Part shown: positions 32,568 through 41,168 of the stretch, one piece after another | Layout: each line of letters begins with the position of its first letter | Position numbering within the stretch: position 1 is the stretch's first letter | Source of the DNA: Ectocarpus siliculosus | Lineage: Eukaryota > Sar > Phaeophyceae > Ectocarpales > Ectocarpaceae | Assembly: GCA_000310025.1 (NCBI GenBank) | Contig: FN649735.1 | Coordinates: forward strand, 4,006,918 to 4,048,085 | DNA: 41,168 bases | Direction of reading: 5' to 3' | Program-made: the position numbers and the translations under genes | Notes under the pieces: model-generated | Seen by the model: only the letters and a program-made list of their open reading frames with translations | What the model was told of the DNA's origin: nothing | Databases searched by the model: none

Positions 32568-32583
32568 TTGATTGGCCAATCAA
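32568..32583. promoter_or_regulatory. Perfect 16-bp palindrome with CCAAT on both strands, upstream of the C2 gene
   Basis: TTGATTGGCCAATCAA lies 129 nt before the ATG at 32712, with a purine-rich leader between. It carries ATTGG and CCAAT, the core bound by NF-Y-type factors. A promoter role is inferred from its position and symmetry. Confidence 0.45.
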
Positions 32584-32711
32584 CGATCGCGATCCGACGG
32601 TCCCTTCTTTTACAGTCCGGACCCCGTGAGGAGCATTCTTTGGGCGCCGGACAGAGCACAGAGAGAGCGCAGGAAGGGAGAGGAGGGGGAAAGCACAACC
32701 CAGCAGAAGCC

Positions 32712-35700
32712 ATGTTGTTGCCGGAGCCTAAAAAGACAGACCTGAAGGTGAGATAGGTAGGCGCGGTGCCGCCGCGGCGTGGCGGCAAGCCTAGCAAGTC
32801 GTGGCAATCGAGACATGGCATATTCCGATCGAGCACACCACACCTGGTGCTAGATTTTTGATTCCATGAACCATGGAGTGCCTTCTACCTACACACATTA
32901 CAAGCAGGCCAGCGGAAGGACGTGGACGGGGAACTCTATTTGTGCCCTCCATGAAGTAGCTGACGACTGTGGGTGGTGGTCTCATGCTCAGGGTGCTCCG
33001 TAATCCTGTCGTGCTGACTGAGCTTGCAGCGATCTCTGCTCTACTCTCTCCCGATGTTTCCCGTTGTGTGTGAGGTCATCCCGAGGTCATTTCGTCATTT
33101 CCTCTTCGATTCGAATTTTTTTAGGAAAAATCTCAACTGCCCTCGGCGCCACAGGCTCTTTGGCTCGCACCACGGTCGCGATATGTGATATGTATGCGGC
33201 TTGGCACGTAAGACAGAAAGCTCTACTCAATCAACCACACGATCGCAGCGAGTTCCACAAGCGTTCGTGTCTGTGTCCGTGTAGTCGGTGTTCAAACATG
33301 GTCGTGCTGGATTCGACGTTGTTGTTGGTGGTCGGTGGGGTCGCCAATAAATCGCGGCCTGTCAGCAGCTGTTCCACGTATGGGATGGTCGCACAAAGGA
33401 GCCAACAAACTGTTGGCGCTGTGTCAGAAGACTCCCCAGACCGACACCTTGACTGGCCATCCACGACGCTGGCTGGGTCGGACCATAGCGGTTCGGAGGT
33501 CTATATGATGTCGCTACGCATGGCCTGTAGCGGGGAGCAGCCGCTGCCATTCGCTCTCTTGAAGTTTGGTGTTATTGGTGGGCGAGCCGGCTCCGAACCG
33601 GCACACCTTACTTTCACCTTTTTGGGTGCGTTGTTTGCTGTGTGATCGGAGTACAGCAACAAAGGCAGCACGCGGTCAGCCCTGCCTCTTCACCTATCGT
33701 GGAGACTACAGTAGATCTCCCGTTGTGCATTTTCCTTGGGAACGTAGGTGTTGTGGTCGTGACAGCATGTTTGTTCGCACATTCGTCGTGCGGTTTGCGT
33801 GTGTGTGCGGACAGACTTTACTTGCATGTGACGTGGAGCCAACCGATTGCCACGGTGAGGTTGAATTTTGGTTTTGCCAAACTCTTGGCGTGCAGGCTGG
33901 GAAATCAGCACGCGATGAGATCATTCACCGTGATCTGACGCTTTGTTGCTGTGGTGCATGCTTTGCAGCCGTTTCGAAACTTGTGTGCCGTTTGCTGCTG
34001 CTGCTGTGTCACTTCGCAGCGGCAAGGCAAAATATGTAGCAAAAACCCCATTAGCTACAGCTCTTCTTGGACTTCGTACAATACATTTTTTTTTTTCTTC
34101 ACTTCAAATCAGCTAGTGCCGTTTACTCCAACCCGTGGTCACACAGAAGAGCCCCGCTCTACTCTCCCCTCCTGCGGTACTTTGCCTTCGACTTTTAATG
34201 CGAGAAGAGTTCAGCACTCTCTTCCCTCTGTGTACACACGAACTAGCGCTATCCACTTGGCCAGGAGCGAAAGCGAGAGAAAAACTCACTTTGCAAGAAA
34301 AGCTCGCTTCGCCGGAATTCGAACCCATTACCTGACCTCTATTAGAAGGTTTCGAGGATTCCGACTAGACCACCGGGGCGACCGGGTATATCATGATGCA
34401 AACCTCCAATTCGTTGTGTCGCTTTGAGAGCAAACCGGACTGACCCGCGGGGGGAAAGACAGAACGAAAAATACATATATACTATTTATATATGGTACAA
34501 TGCATGCTTTGTTTTGTACGTATCATATCCATATCTTGATGTGCATTCCAACAAGTTTGGTAGTGATCTCTGACCTCTTCCTTCATGTCAATGTGCCCAC
34601 CTTCCGACTGCACATGTGTTCAAAAACTGCTCCATGTACCAGTCTCCACAGCAGAAGGTGTTTACATGTCTTTGGTATCTGCATTTTTTTTGCTCTTCCC
34701 CCTTCTTGTCCTCTCGACTGTTTCCTTCTCGTTCACCTTCGGTCTGTAGAGTCCACGCACAGCAGCAGTTCCTTGAATGTGCACAATTACTTGAATGCTC
34801 GCCCTATGCGTGTACGGTTTTGCGTTACTCGAACACTCCGATGGCAGTCCTGTAATTCTTAATCCGACGGCGGTCAAGACGAAGACAACAAAATTGCAGC
34901 ATCGGCAACCGAGCACCACCACCATCACTGCAAACCAACACAACCAGCTAACATACATACACGCGTGCTGCACATTGTACAAGTACATGATAAAAGGGTC
35001 AAAACGACGACAACAACAACAGCAGCAGCTCACCACCACCACCACCAACAACAACAAAACAACCAACGCACCCTTACGTACGTGTATGCTCCCAAGATAC
35101 CAAATTCTGTTCCACTACTTCATGTATTCCACCACATGATAAAATTACTCCTGTTACTTTTTTTTTTTTTTAGCACTACTGGTGTTCCACCGCTTCAATT
35201 CTATGCAGAGCTTATACTGTTGTCCTATACACTAACACTCTTTAATACTACACTATTCCAGGGTTCACCGGAAGGCAAGGTCGTTCCCGGCTTTCCGACG
35301 GAAAGCGTTAGGGAATTCTCGCCGGATTCATCATCACCGACATCAGCATCGCCAATCATGGTGCGTTCGTTATATTGGAAGCATCTGTGGATGTCTCGCC
35401 CACTGCCGTTGGTGTGGAGGGTTTCCGCAGTGTTAGTGTTTTATTTTTTGGGCGTAAGAAAAGGCATGTGTGCGTATCGAACCTCTTGTTAAAGTGGTGT
35501 TTATCCCGTCTGTTCTGTGAGCCAGTCTACTGCTTGGAGTTGCTCGTATGCATACACGTTTGGGTGTATGTTTTTTGTTTCTCGCTCCAGCCGTGAGTTG
35601 GGCTCTCATCCAGCCTCGCAGAGAGGCTTCCGTGCACTTACCTTGTGCGTGTGCATTGGAGTGCGAGCATGTTGGTGATGAAAATCACACGTCCGAGAAA

Positions 35701-37953
35701 CGATACAAGTTGTTCTCACAAGCGTTTTTGAAACAAGATGACCATATACTTGTCAACCACGACACCGAACCAACCCTACACACTCTCTTTTGTGTGCACA
35801 TATGTCAGGCTAATGACCCTGTACGTAGTGTAGTCCCGAAAACGTATTCTCTCACAGCCACCTTGGCAACGGTGGGCTCAGTTTTGTTACCGCTCATGAC
35901 TTTGCCGTGTTGTTTTGGCCAATCGTTGTCCACCAGGTGCGGCGTATCTCCATGGACGACAAGGCCAAGCTGAAGGCGTTTTCCATCGAAAACGACAGCG
36001 CCGGCTGGCTTAAGAAGAAGCTCTTCAAGAAGGTGACTAACCCCAAACTTGACCCTCACCCTCATCCTCACCTAACTTAAACAATATAAATAGAAAGCAG
36101 TATATGGCTGGCCCGAGTAGCGCCTTCAAGATATTGAACGTCTCTAAATCGGGAGCCCATAGTTGTTTCATCTTTCCTCGTTTGGTTGCTGGCTACACTC
36201 GGTGCAATGCTGTGTTTTTCTCGACGTTATGCGCAGGAGCATGTTTTCTCTCGACGTGATACGCAGGTTTCAAAAGAAAGCGACGGAGAGGGGCATGAGG
36301 GGCGGGGAGGTGCTCTCTCCTCTTGCCCCCTTGTTTTCCTTAGCCCACCCGGGGTTGAGCCACACGGTGCCCCCCCCCCCCCCCCCATATACGGGCCCCC
36401 CCAACACGAGAACGTCTCCACCCCCATCATCAGAGGTATCGAGGTGTTTTCGTATGCATACACCTTGCTTGGCGGAAATGTCAGCTCAGATCCATCCTCT
36501 TCGAAACCGTACACTACATGTATTGTCCTCGCGCGCACCCCACACAGGAAGTGACATGGCCGCGGGAGCTTTACTTGAACGTTCTCGGGTGCAAGGCCCT
36601 GGTGCCGCAGTCCGCCGTGGGTGAGGGTGGGCCTCTCACCGCCACGGCGAGCGTCACCACGGACGGGGAGAACGGGGACGCTGCGGGCACTGCTGCTGCT
36701 GGTGTTATCCTGGCTGGTGTGGGGGGTGACATCGACGCCAGAGTTAACCCTGAACGCGCTACCCCTCCGCCAGGTATGTCTAGGAATCTCAGCTATGTTG
36801 ATTTCGCCTATTCGTATCCTATAGATACCAGACACACAGTCGTACTCGATGACGGGTGTTGCGGGCGGCAATAGGCACGCCACACAGGCTTTTGTTAGAG
36901 TGTGCGCGAGAAGTTGGAGGGCGCTTGTTTTCCGCAGTGCCTTGTTTGCGCGTGTTACGAGACAATGGTGTGTACAGGAGAGGACCGGTGCAGCCCATGA
37001 CGCCGCGCCTTGGATGTGGCTTTGGTCCCAACGGAGCGCGGAAGTTGAATTGGTTTAGGTTGATCCGTTGCCAAAAACGGTGAAGGGAGGTAGGGTGTAC
37101 CTGGTACTCCGTGTCTGGGCTACGAATTTGCCGTGATTTCGGTCTCGTGTTTGTTTTGTCATGAACCATGCGTATCACGTGTGCGTGCGGAGACGAGCGG
37201 TTTCAGTCTGTGCTGTATTGTGGCGTGAGTCTTGGGGCGCATACATAACACGTACTTCGTAATAACGATGTACACTCCCTTTGGTCCACACAAGGCGGAG
37301 CCCTGGGCGCAGCCGGAGGAGTGGTTGTCGCTACCCCCGGTACAGCTGACGGGACTGTCAACAGGACCGTCAGCGGGAGTGTTAGCGACAACCTGTCGCG
37401 GGGATTGGACACGGAGTCGGAGGGAGGGATTGAGTCAGGAGACGAGGCCACGAGCTCTGTAGGAGATGGGGCCGAACCGGTGGAAGACGTGAACGAGCTG
37501 ATGTCGGCCCTGTCGTCCAACATGGAGGGTGGGGAGGTTAAGGAGGTGAAGGGGGAGTGCTTTGTGCGCATACGAAACGCCACGACTGGACGCGACTTGC
37601 AGGTGAGCAAATTGTTGAATGCTGCCAGCACGCGTGGTGGTCTCTACATCCGCTCCAAGCTGTAGTTGGCGTGTTTTTCTTTCGGACACCCACGACATAT
37701 TTGCCCTCTCTCTCTCGTTCTGTCGTTTCTGTGGTGAAGTAGCACTTTTGTTCCACGGATGTCGTTTCCGTGGTACGTGACACTTTCATTCCACGGGTCC
37801 CTTCGATGCACATCGTGGTTTTGTCGGTCGGTCACGGCCGTGCAGCGATGCGTGCGTAAGGTACCAAGCGAGCGTTCAGCTTACTCTTGTCGACTCAGCC
37901 ACGAACCGCCTCCTCGTTGGCCGTCTCCCCACCTTGGCAAGCACAACTTCGAG

Positions 37954-37990
<37 letters not shown>

Positions 37991-40959
37991 CTGCTGTTGC
38001 TGCCTCAACCGATGTCCTTGACGCATGAGATATAAGGCTGCTTTTGTCTTTTCCCCGCAAGACGTGTTTATGTCATTTTTTGATGCACTGACCTGATGCG
38101 CGTTTCACTCGCCCCCCCCCCCCTCGCGCGCTACTACGTTCTCGTCAATCGATTCTTGCCAGACCGAAACCGTTTCCGGGGGCGCCAACATTGGGTTCCA
38201 CGAGACTTTTGTGGTGCCGTGTCAGGGTCCCAGGGACGCCGTTGTGCTGGAAGTGTTCTTCGGGGAGGGCGAGAAGGCCGTCGCAATCGGTAAGCAACAT
38301 GACAGCACTAGCGGTTACATTGGGAGCGAAGGGGGAGACGGAGTCGAAAAGGCGCATGCATTGCTCCCCCTCGCTACTCCTTTGGCAAAGTAGGAAGGAA
38401 TGATTGTCCATGGGTGATGGGTCCAATTCTCTGTCCTCTCGAGGACGCGTGGTCCATGGTGATGTGGAGCGGCCTGTAAACTTGAGTAGCCTACTTGGTG
38501 ACCTCGCACGTGGCTGGTCATGTGCACACCCTCTGTATCGGGCTGATCATATTTTGGCGACGCCCTTCCTCGTGATACTATTACAGTGTGATCCTTTTAT
38601 AGAGTGATGCCATTATGGTGTGATGCTATTTTGGTGTGATACTATTATTGTGTTACACTATTTTTGTGTGATGCTATTATAGTGATACTTTTAAAGTTTG
38701 ATACTTTAGTTTGATACTATGATAGTGTGATGCTTTAATAGTGTATGCTGACACGTGGCACATGACGCACATGGAGAGCAACCATCATTCAGTCGACCTC
38801 CCAGCTTCTTGTGCGACCCTCCACCCCCATTTCTTCGCAGACGTACGAGCGGCCCTTGCGCTCGAAACCCTACCCCATTCCGTCCCTCACTATTTAGTGT
38901 CCATTTGATGCCCCATTGCCCCGACTGCGGCATGCGTTTACATGAATACACCCCGCCCCCAAACATAACAAACGAGTATACCCTGGTCCGGTGAGAACCC
39001 GGCGTGCTCCGTCCCGGCTTTGTAGGGATGCGAGTCTAACGACTACGGCATGCACGACTATGAGTACACCCCCTCCCCCCCCCTCCCTTGCAGGCGATGC
39101 GGCCCTTCCGCTGGACGCCCGCGTGGTTGGCGTTTCCCACCCCGTGCTCCTGTCGGTGAAGGACAAGCAAGGGAGGAACAGGGGTTTCCTGAGGGTGGAA
39201 ACGTTTTGGCTCGACGAGGCGAAGCCTAGGAAGGAGGTCGGCGAGTTCTACTACAAGGTGAGACGAGACGGAGGCTCTCCCTTGGCACGGCGGTTGTCAA
39301 AAGTTTTTGTCTCGCACGAGTGAGTGGTTAGCCCGCGCAAGCCCGAACGAGATGTGCGAGTTCTACGACAGGGTGGGAGTGTATGGTCTCTCGAGAGTGA
39401 GGTTGTACAGTATGGCAAAATAGTGATAATCGGTCTAATATTGCTGTTAGTGGCGCCCTCGAAACACCGGCGCGAGCGTACGACCCCAGCCCGGTGCATT
39501 CCCTTCGTTGCTGGTATCCATGGTAAATAGACTGCTGTGTTTACCCACCTATGAATCCCACGATGGTTCAACGCGGTGTGAGTATTTTTCTTTGTCGAAG
39601 AAACCACGGTTTTGCCTCCATATACTTTTAGCTTTTGGTTTAGAGATTGGTCGGTTTTTTTTTGGTGCGAAATATTTTCCCATTATTTTATTGATCTTGA
39701 ATGATGTCTCTATCGGTGATGTATTGCCCCTGTTCCTGGCCCCGCCGTATCCTCCCCCTTCGACTGCTACCTTGCTTGTCTGATGGACATCTTTTGCTGT
39801 ACGTGTGCGCGGGGCATGTCGCATCTCGTCGGGATCTTTCGTGAACCCATCCCCACACTCGAAGGTCGTACACCCCTGCGGCGTGCACTTGCGGAATCAG
39901 CCATGCACCGGGTCGGACAGGAGCGTTCACGTGCTGGGGTGTGGGGAGGTCTTCGTCGCTTGCGAGCGGCAGTGGGTGAGGACAGCAGTACGGTGGAGGC
40001 TTTCGAGCAGCGTCTTCCGGGCATGTTTGTTGTGCCGTGCGTTGTGGTTGGAGAGGTTCATCGTGTTGCAGCATCTACCGGCCGAATGCCTCTTTGCCGT
40101 GTGTTGTGGTTGGAGAGATTCATTGTGTTCCAGCTTCTACCGGCCAATTTCCTTGTGCCGTACGTTGTGGTTGGAGAGATCCGTGGGGTGTCGTAGTTTG
40201 CTGCGAACTATTATGAGGTAACTCATTGTACGGGTTTTAGAGTTGAGTGAAACGGACGGTTCCATATTTTGGAAGTGCCTAGAATGGAAAATTTGTGACG
40301 TCATCAGGAGCTGCGCCACTATTTTCCCGCCCACCGTCACTTCAGCACCGACAGTACCGAAAGTCGCCTCCTAATAGCTTTCTTGGGGGTGGTTTGCTAC
40401 AAAAGCTTTCCATGAGGCGCGTTGAACTCTTGACCGCGATTTGCGATTGGTGCCATGCCGGTCGGTGATGGAGTATCTCGGTACGCCTGGGACGGGCGCG
40501 TGGAGGAATGGACAAAGTGCCTCTTGTTGGCGGACAACAACGATGGCCGTGCATTTGTTTGGTCATGATTGCTCTTTTACCTCTTTCTCGACGCGAACGG
40601 TTCCAGACCTCCGTATTTTTGTATATTACTTCGAATTTTCTTTTGGACTTGAGTGTGTGTGTGTGTTTTTTTTTGTAGGCCCTATTGTGCGGCCATCATT
40701 TCTCTTGCGCGAACGGTTTCAGACCTTGGTCTTCTCTCTCCGACGGCAATTATTTTTGTGCGCGTCTGCTCGTTTTTTGGGAAAACAGCACGTTGGCGGA
40801 GAACCCGTTGATGGCGACTGCAGCCCGGTGTTCGTCAAGTTGATGACCTCCAAGGACCGCTGGAACCGGTCCGGCTGGTGCTTCGAGACGCTCTGCAATA
40901 GCGGCGGAGTCAGCGTCCCGGTGCTGGAGCGCGCGAGTCCGCCCTTGAGAGAGGTGTGA
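32712..40959 (+). CDS. C2-domain protein with a long insertion in the C2 fold
   Basis: Eight exons: 32712-32747, 35262-35360, 35937-36032, 36548-36773, 37295-37602, 38163-38289, 39094-39257, 40789-40953 (or to the in-frame TGA at 40959). All are GT-AG with matching phases. The product is 407 aa, or 408 if it ends at LREV-stop. A C2 sandwich is read from ELYLNVLGCKALVP (about 84-97), then after about 135 low-complexity acidic/Gly residues GECFVRIRNATTGRDLQTE (239-257), GFHETFVVP, VVLEVFFGEGEKAVAIGDA, and GRNRGFLRVETFWLDE. The Asp residues that bind Ca2+ in classical C2 loops are mostly absent, so any membrane or protein binding is probably Ca2+-independent. Before it is a basic helix-like stretch (WLKKKLFKK). 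Exon 1 (MLLPEPKKTDLK) is the least certain part. Function beyond C2 is unknown. Confidence 0.72.
34086..34380 (-). mobile_element. tRNA-derived SINE, apparently full length (C2 gene intron 1)
   Basis: Read on the minus strand it begins with a tRNA-like head (34380-34310): A-box-like TGGTCTAGTCGG, anticodon loop CTTCTAA and B-box-like GGGTTCGAATTCC. A body of about 200 nt follows, ending in a poly(A) tail (11 T on the plus strand at 34086-34096). The body matches the truncated copy at 7090-7250 closely. No clear target-site duplication is visible. Confidence 0.8.
34310..34380 (-). ncRNA. tRNA-Arg(UCU)-like SINE head (degenerate tRNA sequence)
   Basis: GCCCCGGTGGTCTAG at the 5' side and TTCGAATTCCGG near the 3' side resemble tRNA-Arg. 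The loop CTTCTAA has the anticodon TCT in the right place. The anticodon stem does not pair, the T-arm has an extra base and the acceptor ends do not fully match. It is thus not a working tRNA gene, but it could still act as an RNA polymerase III promoter. Confidence 0.6.
34999..35060 (+). repeat. CAA/CAG/CAC triplet-rich stretch in C2 gene intron 1
   Basis: Runs of CAA, CAG, CAC and CAA triplets follow one another over about 60 bp, just before the poly-T and acceptor region of exon 2. No exon is supported here. Confidence 0.75.
37955..37987 (+). repeat. (CTG)11 microsatellite in C2 gene intron 5
   Basis: Eleven uninterrupted CTG triplets are followed by degenerate CTT/CTG/TTG triplets. They lie mid-intron, 175 nt before the next acceptor. 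Confidence 0.9.
38572..38745 (+). repeat. AT-rich minisatellite in C2 gene intron 6
   Basis: About eleven degenerate copies of a 14-18 bp unit, best described as GTGTGATGCTATTATA with variants (GTGATACTATTA, TTTGATACTTTA). It is sharply more AT-rich than its surroundings. Confidence 0.85.
40031..40186 (+). repeat. Tandem repeat, about 61 bp unit, 2.5 copies, in C2 gene intron 7
   Basis: TTGTGGTTGGAGAG recurs three times with about 61-bp spacing, together with CTACCGGCC and TGCCGT. A 137-codon frame through the array (39783-40196) exists because the repeat happens to lack stops. Confidence 0.85.
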
Positions 40960-41168
40960 CGTGCAACCGCAGCCGCAGGGCGCATGGTACTGACATGTGT
41001 TGCGCCGAAGAAAGTATGGTCGGCGACGGTCAAGCCTGTGTTCTGGGGTGGTGTCTATACTGCTTACCAACATCAGGGTCGAGAAAGCTTGTGGAGCTGC
41101 ATGTGTTGACCCCCCCCCCCCCCCCCCCAAAACTTTTTCTTTCCTCCTTTTTCCTTCTCTTTTTCTTC
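40960..41168. other. Right edge: 3' flank or next intron of the C2 gene
   Basis: No coding signal is visible. A run of 19 C (about 41109-41127) is followed by a strongly T/C-rich end. If the GAG|GTGTGA site at 40953 is used as a donor, this is intron; otherwise it is 3' UTR and flank. Confidence 0.5.

Larger units (their letters stand above)
30495..32711. other. Intergenic region between eIF3f and the C2-domain gene
   Basis: This holds the eIF3f 3' flank with an AATAAA at 30677-30682 and a tandem duplication near 31493-31594. It also holds short T and A homopolymers and the CCAAT palindrome before the next gene. Open frames are short and overlap on both strands. I see no gene. Confidence 0.55.

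Noticed and set aside
33064-33645. 193-codon plus-strand frame in C2 gene intron 1
   Set aside because: No domain and no good start or splice context; the composition is typical of chance frames in this window.
34310-34380. A functional tRNA-Arg gene
   Set aside because: The anticodon stem does not pair, the T-arm has an extra base and the acceptor stem is mismatched, and the sequence continues into a poly(A)-tailed repeat; a SINE head explains it better.
1-41168. CRISPR arrays, bacterial operons, integrated virus or other prokaryotic defence systems
   Set aside because: No regularly spaced repeats with unique spacers, no ribosome-binding-site-led gene strings and no viral structural or replication genes were seen; all supported genes are spliced and eukaryotic.

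Overview
This is nuclear DNA from an intron-rich eukaryote. Every well-supported gene is split by GT-AG introns of 0.2 to 5.1 kb, coding exons are GC-rich, and introns are full of short mobile-element remnants and tandem repeats. Oligo(dG)/(dC) runs and CTG/CAG triplet tracts recur. This style, with a Josephin+UIM+UBX ataxin-3 and a conserved eIF3f, suggests a stramenopile alga, probably a brown alga of the Ectocarpus type. The species call is inference; no rRNA or organelle marker is present.

Layout. (1) 1-1316, minus strand: the 3' part of a glutamine/proline-rich protein gene running off the left edge, with 220-bp tandem repeats on its upstream side. (2) 3503-14631, plus strand: a nine-exon ataxin-3-type deubiquitinase gene (429 aa), with a 15-codon first exon and a 5.1-kb first intron. 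(3) 14632-16568: repeat-rich gap. (4) 16569-19517, minus strand: a two-exon orphan gene for a predicted single-span membrane protein (837 aa), convergent with ataxin-3. (5) 19518-21487: divergent upstream region. (6) 21488-30494, plus strand: a seven-exon eIF3f gene (320 aa). (7) 30495-32711: gap, ending in a palindromic CCAAT promoter candidate. (8) 32712 to about 40959, plus strand: an eight-exon gene for a C2-domain protein with a long insertion in the C2 fold.

I rebuilt the exons of genes 2, 4, 6 and 8 by hand. For ataxin-3, eIF3f and the C2 gene every junction keeps phase and, where a family is known, restores the family alignment. The orphan gene rests on one phase-matched junction. The genes do not form a pathway: one acts in ubiquitin/proteostasis, one in translation initiation, one probably at membranes, and two are orphans.

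The most unusual structure is how the introns have grown. Intron 5 of ataxin-3 (the intron after exon 5) starts with eleven tandem 25/26-bp copies of its own 5' splice site. Intron 2 of eIF3f carries a degenerate copy of the end of exon 2 with its donor. Other notable items are a (CTG)14 tract touching the acceptor of the catalytic Josephin exon, a three-copy family of long-TIR foldback elements, two TA-flanked MITEs sharing one TA, a tRNA-Arg(UCU)-derived SINE, and a 63-bp-arm intronic hairpin.
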